From contig CAZIFW010000004.1 in the NCBI GenBank assembly GCA_964538275.1, positions 1-64,000 of the forward strand: DNA of 64,000 nt, read 5' to 3'. Below are positions 23,586-32,297 of this stretch, piece after piece. Position numbers and translations under genes: made by a program. Each line of letters opens with the position of its first letter. The stretch's first letter is position 1. The notes below the pieces were generated by a model, which did no database searches, was not told the DNA's origin, and worked only from the letters and a program-made list of their open reading frames with translations. This stretch comes from CANIGN01 sp964538275. GTDB taxonomy: Bacteria > Bdellovibrionota > UBA2428.

Positions 23586-25052
23586 ATGATCACGAGGAGG
23601 GAGTTTCTGAAGCATAGCGCTTCATTGTCGGCGCTTGCCTTAACCTTTAGTCCGCTAAAATATCTATGGGCCCAGCAACGAGACTGGGCTGAGCTTCGCG
23701 CCCTACTCAACGGCACAGGGGCAGAACTTTGTTTTCCAGGCGAAAGCAATTATTCCACATATAAAAAACTTTTTAATCTGCGCTTTAATCCTGCACCTGC
23801 CGCCATCTTAAGAGGATCCTCTGAACTTGCTCTACAGCGGGCTATAGAATGGTGCTCATCTCAAAACATCCCTATTCACTGCAGATCAGGGGGACATTCA
23901 TTTGAAGCCTTGAGCTCTGGTGCGGGTCTTGTTATCGATCTTCGCCCCTTTCAAAAACTCAGTATCGATACCAATACCCACCGCGCTCGAATAGGCGCAG
24001 GTCACCTGCTTGGTTCACTGACAGAAAAACTTTATCGAAGCAACTACGCTCTACCTACAGGTTCATGTGCAACCGTTGGACTTTCTGGACTTACACTCGG
24101 AGGAGGCGTGGGCCTTTCTTCAAGACAATGGGGGTTAACGTGCGATCTTGTAAATTCCTTTAGAGTTGTTTTAGCAGATGCACGCATCGTCAACGCAAGC
24201 CAAGAAGAAAACTCCGACTTATTTTGGGCTCTCAAAGGGGGAGGTGGAGGTCAATTTGGAGTTGTCACTGAATTTGATTTCTCTCTAAAACGAGCACTAG
24301 ATGTTTATACATTTGTACTTAAGTGGCCTCGCTCACAATTCAAATCTGTATTGCAAAACTGGCAACAACTCACTTTAAGTGGCTCTAAACAAATCACATC
24401 TATATTTAAAATTTCTGGTAACGCAAATGGAATGGGCGAAGTTAAAATTGTTGGCCAAGTATTGAGCAGAGATAATTCAAGGCCCCCCACTGAAGAAGAA
24501 GCTAGAGCATTGATTCGCCCTTATGTTGTGGGACGTCCCACTCAAAGCACTCTTCAAAAAAGAAACTTTCTTGAAGCTGCAACTTTTTTTGCAGGTGGAG
24601 AAGATCCCCCTGTTCGCTTTAAATCCAAATCTAGCTATGCTTACGAGATACTTAGCCAGGAAGCTATGTCTGTGATTGAAAGTGAACTCGACAACATCCC
24701 TTCGGGTGCGAGTGTGGCAATGATGTTTGATAGTTATGGCGGCGCTATAGCTGACAAAACTCCAAGTGAAACGGCGTTCTATCATCGAAAAGCTCTTTAC
24801 AGCGTACAATACTATAGCCAATGGGCGAATAATTCAGAATCTGAACAGCGCTTAAATTTGATGAGGAGAATCTACAGAAGTGTAAATCCTTACTTTTCGG
24901 GTTATAGCTACTACAACTACTGCGACTCAGACTTAGAAGCTCCCCTTGAAAAGTATTTCGGAGAGAATGCCGAGCGACTCAAAGAAATTAAAAATATTTA
25001 CGATCCCAAAGGACTTTTCCAAAATTCTATTCAAAATCTTATACCCCGTTAA
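23586..25052 (+). CDS. Tat-exported FAD-binding oxidoreductase (berberine bridge enzyme-like)
   Basis: 488 residues. A Tat signal with TRREFLKHSASLSALAL is at the N-terminus. The FAD-binding PCMH domain follows, with RSGGHSFEALSSG where the His is the expected covalent flavin attachment site. The usual second attachment Cys region reads YALPTGSCATVGLSGLTLGGG. The C-terminal BBE segment YYNYCDSDLEAPLEKYFG and NIYDPKGLFQNSIQ is present. Export fits cofactor-loaded transport by Tat. These oxidases act on sugars or alkaloid-like compounds; substrate unknown. It follows the phosphodiesterase gene after 56 bases, perhaps cotranscribed. Confidence 0.88.
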   Translation: MITRREFLKHSASLSALALTFSPLKYLWAQQRDWAELRALLNGTGAELCFPGESNYSTYKKLFNLRFNPAPAAILRGSSELALQRAIEWCSSQNIPIHCRSGGHSFEALSSGAGLVIDLRPFQKLSIDTNTHRARIGAGHLLGSLTEKLYRSNYALPTGSCATVGLSGLTLGGGVGLSSRQWGLTCDLVNSFRVVLADARIVNASQEENSDLFWALKGGGGGQFGVVTEFDFSLKRALDVYTFVLKWPRSQFKSVLQNWQQLTLSGSKQITSIFKISGNANGMGEVKIVGQVLSRDNSRPPTEEEARALIRPYVVGRPTQSTLQKRNFLEAATFFAGGEDPPVRFKSKSSYAYEILSQEAMSVIESELDNIPSGASVAMMFDSYGGAIADKTPSETAFYHRKALYSVQYYSQWANNSESEQRLNLMRRIYRSVNPYFSGYSYYNYCDSDLEAPLEKYFGENAERLKEIKNIYDPKGLFQNSIQNLIPR

Positions 25053-25105
25053 CAAAAACATTGAATAGAGTTGCATCCAAGAGAGGCTTCTGAGAAAAAC
25101 AACGG

Positions 25106-26920
25106 GTGTCGAACCTTATTCAACTTCAGAAAGGCTCAAAGGCTTATTCCACAAAAGTTCTGTTTGATGCCGCTAGCTTTGCAGTCAATGAAGGCGAGCA
25201 CATTGGCGTTATTGGACCTAACGGCGCAGGAAAGACAACACTCTTTAAAATACTCACAGGTTTAGAAGAACTGGATAGTGGTGAAATTGTAAAATCCAGA
25301 AGCTTACGACTTGGATATCTGGCTCAGCATGATAACTGGTCACCAAACGAAACCGTAGAGGAATATCTCACCAAGTGCGTGACTCCTATTTGGGAATTAA
25401 AATCCTTTGCCCGAAAAATGGGCTTGAGCGATGATATTTTTGCTAAACCCATTATGTCTCTCAGCGGCGGATATAGAATGCGCTGCAAACTTTTATACCT
25501 CATTGGTCAAGAACCTAATCTCATGCTCCTAGACGAGCCCACAAACTATTTAGATCTTGAAACCACACTTGTTCTTGAAAATTTTCTCCAAGGATACGAA
25601 GGAGCTTTTCTTTTAATATCTCACGATCGAGAATTCTTACGACGCACGACAGATCACATTGTAGAAGTTGAAGCGGGTGACATCACCAAGTACAACGGCA
25701 ACATCGATGATTACTTTGAACAAAAAGAATTGCTGCGCTCGCAACTCGAAGCACGCGCACTCTCACTTCAAGAAAAAAGAAAAGAAGTATTAGATTTCGT
25801 TTCTCGGTTTGGTGCCAAAGCCAGTAAGGCACGCCAAGCGCAATCTCGCTTAAAATCTTTAGATCGTATGGAGACCATTGAACTCAAACCTATTCACGTA
25901 GGGGCGAGTATTAAAATCCCCCCTCCTGCTCATGCGGGTAAAAGTATTACTGAGCTTCGCAACGTAGATTTAGGTTATGGCAATAAAGTAATTCTCAAAG
26001 ATGTAAACTTTATTTTAAATAATGGCGACCATGTAGCGGTAGTGGGTCTTAATGGCGCTGGTAAAACAACTTTTCTAAAAGCTATCGCTCAACAACTTGA
26101 GCCGCTAAAAGGCAAAGTGGAGCTGGGTTATCAAGTATCCATTGGTTATTATGCACAACATGTTGCAGAGAATTTAGATCCCAAATGTTCAGTACTTGAT
26201 GAAATTGTTGCCAAGGCCCATAGCGATGTGACTCGCCAAGATGCCCTCAATATGGCTGGATCACTTTTGTTTTCTGGCGACGATGTAAAAAAGAAGATAT
26301 CAGTTCTCAGTGGTGGCGAAAAATCTCGTGTAGCCTTGGGACAAATTCTTTTACAAAAAGCACCTTGTTTAGTTTTAGACGAACCTACTAACCACTTAGA
26401 CTTTCAAAGTGTTGAAGCCCTTACACAAGCACTTGATGCCTACAAAGGAACTGTCGTTGTAGTTAGCCACGATCGAAGTTTTATTCGCCGAGTGGGCAAA
26501 AAAATTCTAGAAGTGAATCACGGCAAAGTGAATCTCTACCTAGGCTCATACGATGAATATGTATGGAGTTTAGAAAAAGGTATATTGTCTTCGCGCGCAG
26601 AAAATGCCGCAGTTGCAATAGAAACTCCCAAAGTGGATCTTGTAGCAAAGAAAAAAGCACTCGCCTTTGAAGAACGAAAATCTATCGAAAAAGAACTTAA
26701 ACAGTGTGAGAGAAATATTCAGAAGCTTGAACTCAGTATGGAAAGCTTTCAAAAAGAATTAGATAATCTCAACTTAAAGATTACTCAAAGCTCAGGAGAC
26801 GAACTTACGCAAGCTATCTTGCAGTTGTCTCATGTTCAGCAAAGCTTTGACGCTGCTGAAACACAATGGCTCGAGCTCAATGAAAAATTGGAAGCTACCA
26901 AGGAAAAGCTGAGTCCATAA
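25106..26920 (+). CDS. ABC-F family ATPase (Uup-like)
   Basis: 604 residues with two ABC domains and no membrane segments. Walker A motifs are GPNGAGKTT near 36 and GLNGAGKTT near 317. Signatures are LSGGYRMR and LSGGEKSR; Walker B parts are LMLLDEPTNYLD and LVLDEPTNHLD. The linker between domains is helical and basic (RFGAKASKARQAQSRLKSLDR). The last 85 residues form a coiled coil (KSIEKELKQCERNIQKLELS), as in Uup. ABC-F proteins act on ribosomes, and Uup is linked to DNA and ribosome maintenance. Start is GTG by family alignment; no Shine-Dalgarno. Confidence 0.9.
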   Translation: MSNLIQLQKGSKAYSTKVLFDAASFAVNEGEHIGVIGPNGAGKTTLFKILTGLEELDSGEIVKSRSLRLGYLAQHDNWSPNETVEEYLTKCVTPIWELKSFARKMGLSDDIFAKPIMSLSGGYRMRCKLLYLIGQEPNLMLLDEPTNYLDLETTLVLENFLQGYEGAFLLISHDREFLRRTTDHIVEVEAGDITKYNGNIDDYFEQKELLRSQLEARALSLQEKRKEVLDFVSRFGAKASKARQAQSRLKSLDRMETIELKPIHVGASIKIPPPAHAGKSITELRNVDLGYGNKVILKDVNFILNNGDHVAVVGLNGAGKTTFLKAIAQQLEPLKGKVELGYQVSIGYYAQHVAENLDPKCSVLDEIVAKAHSDVTRQDALNMAGSLLFSGDDVKKKISVLSGGEKSRVALGQILLQKAPCLVLDEPTNHLDFQSVEALTQALDAYKGTVVVVSHDRSFIRRVGKKILEVNHGKVNLYLGSYDEYVWSLEKGILSSRAENAAVAIETPKVDLVAKKKALAFEERKSIEKELKQCERNIQKLELSMESFQKELDNLNLKITQSSGDELTQAILQLSHVQQSFDAAETQWLELNEKLEATKEKLSP

Positions 26921-27045
26921 CTTAGTTATAAGCCACTTTTATAAGAACCCAATGAGGCGAAGATAAAATTCTGTCAAAAATACAACATCCTGCGTTTTCC
27001 TCTTAAAAAGTCACAAAAATAACGAATTCTGTCCGATAAGTGTTC

Positions 27046-28662
27046 ATGTCCGCAAAGAAAGCCTCAGCCAGCGGGAATTTTGCAGAAACCCAAGAACGCC
27101 TTAAGGCGCTTCAAGACATCGTAGTTGAAATGATGTCTCACAAAGAGCTCTGCGCAACTCTAAAATTTATTGTGAACAAAGCCATGAAGTTACTTATGGC
27201 CGATGCCGCCTCGCTTTACATTAAAAGCACCGAAGGCGAGAGCCTTACGTTTGAAGTAGCCGTTAACCAAAGTGTCGCAAGTGTTTTTGAAAAAACTTCA
27301 GTTCCAATTTCAGATAGTGGAATAGCCAATTATGTTTTCAAAAATCGAGTGGCCCTTAACATTGGTGACGTGCGTAAAATAACTTCTGCCGAATATCGCT
27401 TCAACGATAGCTTTGATAGAAATTTTGGATACCATACAAAATCCGTACTTACCCTGCCCCTCATCAGTACCAAGGGCAAGGCGCTTGGCGTGATTCAAGT
27501 TATCAATAGAAAAAATAATGCTTCAGAAAAGTGGCCCCTTAAAGACAATAAACTTCTGGAAGCTATGCCAGATTTTACAGAAGAAGACGCAGCTCTACTC
27601 GAAAGCTTTTCTGGGATTGCAAGTGCAGCTATTGAAAACAATTTACTTTATGAAGAAATTGAAAAACTCTTAGAGGGCTTTGTTAAAGCCTCTGTTCATG
27701 CGATTGAATCACGTGACCCTACTACGAGCGGTCACTCAGAACGAGTAGCGGCACTTACAGTAAATCTTGCAGAAAATGCTTCTCGATCTCAGGATCATGG
27801 ACTTAAAGAGTTGCATTACAACAATCAACAAATCGCCGAAATTCGATACGCTTCTCTTTTGCATGATTTTGGAAAAATTGCAGTTAAAGAAAGCACCCTC
27901 CTAAAAGAAGAAAAACTAACCCCTCAGCAAAAACATGAAATCATGCATCGCTTTAAAGATTTCCGTCATGCGACTGAAAAAGAAGTTCTTTATTCGTATG
28001 TAGAAAAATTACTTCAGGAAAAACGAAGCCCCAACGACATCGAATGGCAACGTATAAAAGAAGAAATCAATGCCTTTGGAATGCAAATGCAAGATGCGTG
28101 GCTCCTAGTTGAAGAACTCAATCGCCCCACTGTTCTAAATCATGATCAAACAGAAAAGCTTAAGCAAATCTCTCATATGCATTGCAAAGACTGTGCAGGA
28201 AATTTACAACCTCTTTTAAAAGAAGATGAAATTTCAAGACTCAGTATTCTAAGAGGTTCTCTTACCCTTGATGAGCGTAAAGAAATTGAGTCACACGTTG
28301 CACACACTGTAGAATTTCTTAAAAAGATACCTTGGACTCAACGTTTTAATGATCTTGTAAATATTGCAGGAGCTCATCACGAAAAATTAAATGGCAAAGG
28401 TTATCCTTACTCACTACAAGCAGAAAAGATTCCCGACCAAGCACGAATGATGACTATTTGCGATATATTTGATGCTTTAGTTGCTAGTGATCGTCCCTAT
28501 AAAAAAGCTATTCCTCTAGAGAAAGCTCTTGAGATACTTGAAATGCAAGTAAAAGCACAAGAACTAGATGCACGTTTTTTTAAAGTTTTTGTTGAGGCTA
28601 AAAGTTGGGAAAGTCCAAACTTCTTGGCTCACATGAAAAATAAAATTAAAAAAGCTGCTTAG
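27046..28662 (+). CDS. GAF plus HD-GYP domain protein (probable c-di-GMP phosphodiesterase)
   Basis: 538 residues from the ATG at 27046; a GTG at 27040 overlaps the likely -10 (CCGATAA). Numbering below is from that GTG. A GAF domain covers about 20-200, followed by a coiled linker and an HD-GYP domain. HDFGK is at 275-279 and the GYP motif HHEKLNGKGYP at 446-456. The canonical D of HHExxDGxGYP is N here. A segment of about 100 residues (302-405) interrupts the two halves and includes an HCKDC pair; LTPQQ before it and LTLDE after it look like a duplicated strand of the domain. It should hydrolyse cyclic di-GMP if active. Confidence 0.85.
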   Translation: MSAKKASASGNFAETQERLKALQDIVVEMMSHKELCATLKFIVNKAMKLLMADAASLYIKSTEGESLTFEVAVNQSVASVFEKTSVPISDSGIANYVFKNRVALNIGDVRKITSAEYRFNDSFDRNFGYHTKSVLTLPLISTKGKALGVIQVINRKNNASEKWPLKDNKLLEAMPDFTEEDAALLESFSGIASAAIENNLLYEEIEKLLEGFVKASVHAIESRDPTTSGHSERVAALTVNLAENASRSQDHGLKELHYNNQQIAEIRYASLLHDFGKIAVKESTLLKEEKLTPQQKHEIMHRFKDFRHATEKEVLYSYVEKLLQEKRSPNDIEWQRIKEEINAFGMQMQDAWLLVEELNRPTVLNHDQTEKLKQISHMHCKDCAGNLQPLLKEDEISRLSILRGSLTLDERKEIESHVAHTVEFLKKIPWTQRFNDLVNIAGAHHEKLNGKGYPYSLQAEKIPDQARMMTICDIFDALVASDRPYKKAIPLEKALEILEMQVKAQELDARFFKVFVEAKSWESPNFLAHMKNKIKKAA

Positions 28663-28666
28663 ATGA

Positions 28667-29167
28667 TTAAACCAAATCTTTAATCAAAGCAGCATCCATA
28701 GCTTCAACTCGACCACGAAGTTGTAAATTAGCTCGAACTAATCGCTCGCCTAACATATGCCCCAAATTGCGAGTGACCCTGTAAGCAATAGCAGGATGAT
28801 CCATAAATAGATCTAGAGTTTTTTTCATATCCCACATGTACAAAGTGCACTCTTCTAAAGCTATAGCACTCGCTGCTCGCTTGGGAAAACCAAGCAAAAC
28901 CATTTCTCCTATGATATCGCCTTTTGTTAGAGTGGTGATTTTTAAAGGTGAGGCATCAGAGCTTGATGCGGATATTTCAATAGCTACACTACCCTTTGAA
29001 ATCCAATAGAACTCAGTCCCTTCATTGCCTTCTTTTAAAATAAATTCGCCCACTTTAAAATTTTTTACTGAGGCTTCTTTAATAAGTAGCTTCATTTCTG
29101 CATCCTTGAGGCTATTAAATAGTTTTGAATCTAATATGGATGCTGGGTACTCAACCTTCAAGCTCAT
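28667..29167 (-). CDS. Cyclic nucleotide-binding domain protein
   Basis: 166 residues, one cNMP-binding domain and little else. The beta-roll is visible from VKNFKVGEFILKEGNEGTEFYWISKGSVAI to KGDIIGEMVLLGFPKRAASAIALEECTLY. GEMVLL with the following RAAS is the phosphate-binding cassette (G-E-x-x-x-x...R-x-A). There is no helix-turn-helix, so it is not a CRP transcription factor; it probably acts by protein contact. Convergent with the HD-GYP gene, 4 bases apart. Confidence 0.82.
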   Translation of the reverse strand: MSLKVEYPASILDSKLFNSLKDAEMKLLIKEASVKNFKVGEFILKEGNEGTEFYWISKGSVAIEISASSSDASPLKITTLTKGDIIGEMVLLGFPKRAASAIALEECTLYMWDMKKTLDLFMDHPAIAYRVTRNLGHMLGERLVRANLQLRGRVEAMDAALIKDLV

Positions 29168-29176
29168 TCCCTTATC

Positions 29177-29776
29177 TTAATCATAAATCAGTAGCTCTTC
29201 TACTAAGACAACCTCGCAAGCACCGGCACCTGAATCGCTGCGAGTTAATGACGTTTGTATGACGCTTTTTTGGTCTTTCATGACATCCACCAAGTAGCCC
29301 TTCAAATTAATCAAATCCCCTGCTCGCGCACTTTTCATAAGTGAAAAAACATCATCCGTTTTAGGAATCAAGTGCATGTTTGCAGAAGAAGTAATGACTT
29401 CCCCTTCAGGCATTGGAGCAGGATTGGAATAACTCCACATGTAAAAGCGTGCACCTTGGCTAATACGATAACGATCTAATATAGCTTGGTCAGACATGCG
29501 GCCCCACCCCAGTGCAAAGTCGTATGGCATGAGGCTCGTCATGGAGTCGTAAAATCTATATCGCTCCTTGGATAACAATAGAGCTTTGAGGGAAAATTCC
29601 GCCCTCACTTTTAATTGAAATCCTTTGAGCTCAATAAGAGCTCGCTCATCTTTAATCTCCATTTGCTTTGGACTTTCAGAAGCAGTTACCCCTGGCGGCC
29701 GCTTATAAGAAGATGGCTCATAAAACCAAATGCCATATACAATCATTGCAGCTGCAAAATAATAAATTTTATTCAC
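29177..29776 (-). CDS. Membrane-anchored conserved protein of unknown function
   Basis: 199 residues. One N-terminal membrane helix (MNKIYYFAAAMIVYGIWFY) with the rest outside the cytoplasm. The blocks DFALGWGRMSDQAILDRYRISQGARFYMWSY, SSANMHLIP, and SLTRSDSGAGACEVVLVEEL are ones I recall from unnamed single-pass proteins in other proteobacteria, where function is unknown. A GDLINLKGYLVDV strand suggests an OB-like beta fold. It is 3 bases upstream of arfB's stop and 9 bases before the cNMP-binding gene, on the same strand, so the three may be cotranscribed. Confidence 0.65.
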   Translation of the reverse strand: MNKIYYFAAAMIVYGIWFYEPSSYKRPPGVTASESPKQMEIKDERALIELKGFQLKVRAEFSLKALLLSKERYRFYDSMTSLMPYDFALGWGRMSDQAILDRYRISQGARFYMWSYSNPAPMPEGEVITSSANMHLIPKTDDVFSLMKSARAGDLINLKGYLVDVMKDQKSVIQTSLTRSDSGAGACEVVLVEELLIYD

Positions 29777-29779
29777 AGG

Positions 29780-30196
29780 CTATTCGCCTTTCCAATTTTT
29801 TTGGCGACCTTTTTTAATATCGGAACGACGAGTTTTGGCTTCTTTAGTTCTTATTTTTGATGCACGTGTAGGCTTTGAAGCTTTACGCGGCTTATCTTTA
29901 TGAAAAGCACGCGATAAATGCTCGAGTATTTTTTCTGCACATCGCGCTTTGTTTTGAGGGAGGTCCCTATATTCATCACTGCGCGTATAAAGCTGGCCCT
30001 CTTTGTTAATATGAGTGGCTAAACGTGTTCTAACTAAATATTTTTCATGAAAACTTATAAGACTTGAAGCTTCAAAATCCCAAACAGCCATGGCGGCAGA
30101 AGAAACCTTGTTTACATTCTGACCACCAGGGCCTCTGGAGCGAAGCGCAGTGAACTCTAGTTCTTGCTCTAAGCCCTGCGAAATCTCATGCCTCAT
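29780..30196 (-). CDS. arfB: Alternative ribosome-rescue factor ArfB (YaeJ)
   Basis: 138 residues, the family's length. The GGQ loop (RGPGGQNVNKVSSA, near 22-35) is the peptidyl-tRNA hydrolysis motif of class I release factors. The lysine/arginine-rich C-terminal tail (KPRKASKPTRASKIRTKEAKT-type composition) enters the mRNA channel of stalled ribosomes. Without codon-recognition domains it is ArfB and not a release factor. It rescues non-stop ribosome complexes. It starts 6 bases after the stop of the secreted kinase-like gene. Confidence 0.93.
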   Translation of the reverse strand: MRHEISQGLEQELEFTALRSRGPGGQNVNKVSSAAMAVWDFEASSLISFHEKYLVRTRLATHINKEGQLYTRSDEYRDLPQNKARCAEKILEHLSRAFHKDKPRKASKPTRASKIRTKEAKTRRSDIKKGRQKNWKGE

Positions 30197-30202
30197 AATA
30201 AA

Positions 30203-31375
30203 CTAGAAAAATATTGCCTCTCCATAACGAGCATAGTTGGATTCAACAGCTTTGAGAAGTACCGCGAGATTGTTCGTGAGTTCTCTTACGTACTGCTCAG
30301 GACGTCTTTCATAGTAAAGTCCCAAATCAACTACAAAAACCTTAGGATCGGTCCATGTTTTATCTAAACGCTCTGAAGTTAATGATGTCGCGCGCCCACT
30401 TAGGAAAGCGTAAAGCCCCTTGAGCTGTTCAATTGTTTTGCGATCATAGCGACTAAACCATGATACCTGTTTTTCGGCCCATTTAGTGGTGTTCCAAAAA
30501 TCTGCGCCACCATTGTCAGTACTGTAGACTTCAACTTCTTTGCTTACATCATCGACGATTCTGAACACGACATTGCCACCGCTGTAGCGATCCCACTGAC
30601 CAAAAACCGCATCGAGAGTCATCAAGTTAGAATACTGTTGAGCGACCTTAAGCCGATTAGCAGTGTAGCCTTCTCGAAAGTTATAAGTACCCTCGGTAGG
30701 TACAGGATTAGCTGCATTGATATCTTTAAAAAGCATGTGAGCCAGCTGAGGACGATTATTGCTAACATCCACCAGAGAATTCATGGCAACATCTTCGCCT
30801 TTTTTCTTTTCACGAAGACAGCCTTTGAGTTCACGTGGGTTTTCACTTGTAGCTTGAAGAATTGTAGTCGCATTGCGAGAGCGCATTCCTCTAAACTGAG
30901 TATTTGCAATGAGAGATCTAAACGTCGCAATTCCACGAGGTCCCAAAGTGTAAGGGATGGCCCCTCTCACAATTTGATCGATACCTAAGATGCTCGCTAG
31001 ATTATAGTAGGAAACTTCTGTATTTGGATTAGCCGCGGAGTTGCGAGTAACAAAGCCACCGTCAGTGCCTCCTTCTCTATCAAATTTTAAATTTACAGAT
31101 GTTTGGCCAGAGAGTTCAAAAGTATAATTTTCGACTTCTTCTAAATTTACCGTTTTGAGTTTAGTAACTGCTGTTTGAACTTCTGCCAATGGAAAGGACC
31201 CATCGCCCACCAATACAACATCTCCGCTGGGCAAATTGCCGATATTTCCAGCGTTAGCATTGCCCCCACCGCCCTGTTGACCTTGTTGTCCATTACCCGC
31301 AATTGCAAATGATAATGCCAAGCTTGAAAGGAAAAAGCCTCTGTATAAAAACGATTTTTTTACTGAATTTTGCAC
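30203..31375 (-). CDS. Secreted protein with kinase-like (Fam20/HipA-type) motifs
   Basis: 390 residues from a GTG with a strong GGAGGA 8 bases upstream. A signal peptide (about 1-26) is followed by a Gly/Gln/Asn-rich linker (27-46). The fold then has motifs of the protein-kinase-like group: a possible ATP lysine K97 in SVNLKFDREG, E120 in PNTEVSYYNLASILGID (like the Glu helix of Fam20/HipA), the catalytic-loop candidate WDRYSGGN at 261-268, and a metal motif STDNGGADF with D287-N288-G289. It could phosphorylate proteins or other substrates in the periplasm or outside the cell. I infer the relation from motif order only; ATP binding is unproven. Confidence 0.55.
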   Translation of the reverse strand: MQNSVKKSFLYRGFFLSSLALSFAIAGNGQQGQQGGGGNANAGNIGNLPSGDVVLVGDGSFPLAEVQTAVTKLKTVNLEEVENYTFELSGQTSVNLKFDREGGTDGGFVTRNSAANPNTEVSYYNLASILGIDQIVRGAIPYTLGPRGIATFRSLIANTQFRGMRSRNATTILQATSENPRELKGCLREKKKGEDVAMNSLVDVSNNRPQLAHMLFKDINAANPVPTEGTYNFREGYTANRLKVAQQYSNLMTLDAVFGQWDRYSGGNVVFRIVDDVSKEVEVYSTDNGGADFWNTTKWAEKQVSWFSRYDRKTIEQLKGLYAFLSGRATSLTSERLDKTWTDPKVFVVDLGLYYERRPEQYVRELTNNLAVLLKAVESNYARYGEAIFF

Positions 31376-31530
31376 TCTGAAAATCCTCCGTATAAGAGGG
31401 TTTAGTGGGTGCGTTAGAATGGAACCAGAGCAAGAGCCGTCAGAACTTTAGGGTTATTGTCAGAAATGAGATTTAAATCCGTTGATTATATGAATTTCAA
31501 TCTTGTCGCTAAAAATTTAGATTTTAAGCC

Positions 31531-31536
31531 TATACT
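31531..31536 (+). promoter_or_regulatory. -10 element TATACT of the outer-membrane protein gene
   Basis: TATACT with the predicted +1 at 31543, 4 bases before the ATG at 31547. It is in the exact 13-mer GCCTATACTCAAT (31528-31540) shared with 19416-19428. It supports transcription into the ATG that is interrupted by a stop codon four codons later. Confidence 0.45.
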
Positions 31537-31612
31537 CAATCTAGTGATGAGATTTTTTTAAAAAAAACATTTCATATTCTTTTTAATTCTTGGGATTTTT
31601 AAACCAGCAATC

Positions 31613-32293
31613 TTGATTGCAAAAAACATTTCTATAACAGCAGAGAGTGGAATTGCCTGGACGGGGTACAACTACTTTCAAGTTCCCGGCACCGACCCAG
31701 CTTCGCGAGTTGATCTAGGGAAAGGAAAAGGAATTCCCAATTATAGAATTTATGCAAAAGTTTTTCTTTCAGAAAACTGGTCACTTCGTCTGCTTTATGC
31801 CCCATTAACTGTTAAATATAAAAGTATCCCTACATCTGCCGTCATTTTTGACGGGGATACGTTTGGTGCAAACGAACCTTTAAACATTAAGTATAAATTT
31901 AACTCATATCGAAGCACCCTTATTCGAAAATGGGGTGGAGATAACGAAACCCAATGGAGTCTGGGACTAACTCTCAAAGTACGAGATGCGCATATTGAAT
32001 TATCCAATTCACAATCCAAGAACCGGTATTCGAATGTTGGATTTGTGCCTCTTATTTATCTAGGCGTTTGGACTCCATTAACTGATGAATGGTCACTCTC
32101 AGCAGACTTAGACGGTTTAGCAGGAGGCCCAGGGAGAGCTTTTGAGGGCCGCATACAAAGTGAGTATGAAATAACAGAAAAACACCGCTTAGCTTTAGGC
32201 TATAGATTCCTTGAGGGTGGAGTTAAAAATAATAAAGTAAACAACTTTGCACTCTTTCATTACATGTTTGCTGCTTACACCTTAACCCTTTAA
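31613..32293 (+). CDS. Outer-membrane beta-barrel protein (OmpW-like), signal peptide interrupted
   Basis: The longest open frame starts at a TTG at 31613 (226 residues), with no signal peptide left. It looks like an eight-strand barrel: alternating strands such as WSLRLLYAPLTVKYKS, QWSLGLTLKVRDAHIEL and LALGYRFLEGG, ending in AYTLTL. In the same frame an ATG at 31547 begins M-R-F-F, then TAA at 31559-31561, then K-K-H-F-I-F-F-L-I-L-G-I-F-K-P-A, an ideal signal peptide if the TAA were TTA. The gene is thus either a recent pseudogene, mis-sequenced in a T7/A8 run, or translated through the stop. Confidence 0.6.
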   Translation: MIAKNISITAESGIAWTGYNYFQVPGTDPASRVDLGKGKGIPNYRIYAKVFLSENWSLRLLYAPLTVKYKSIPTSAVIFDGDTFGANEPLNIKYKFNSYRSTLIRKWGGDNETQWSLGLTLKVRDAHIELSNSQSKNRYSNVGFVPLIYLGVWTPLTDEWSLSADLDGLAGGPGRAFEGRIQSEYEITEKHRLALGYRFLEGGVKNNKVNNFALFHYMFAAYTLTL

Positions 32294-32297
32294 AAAC

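Noticed and set aside
27004..27039. Sigma28 (flagellar) promoter before the HD-GYP gene
   Set aside because: The -10 resembles GCCGATAA (TCCGATAA at 27032-27039), but no TAAA lies at the required 15-base distance.
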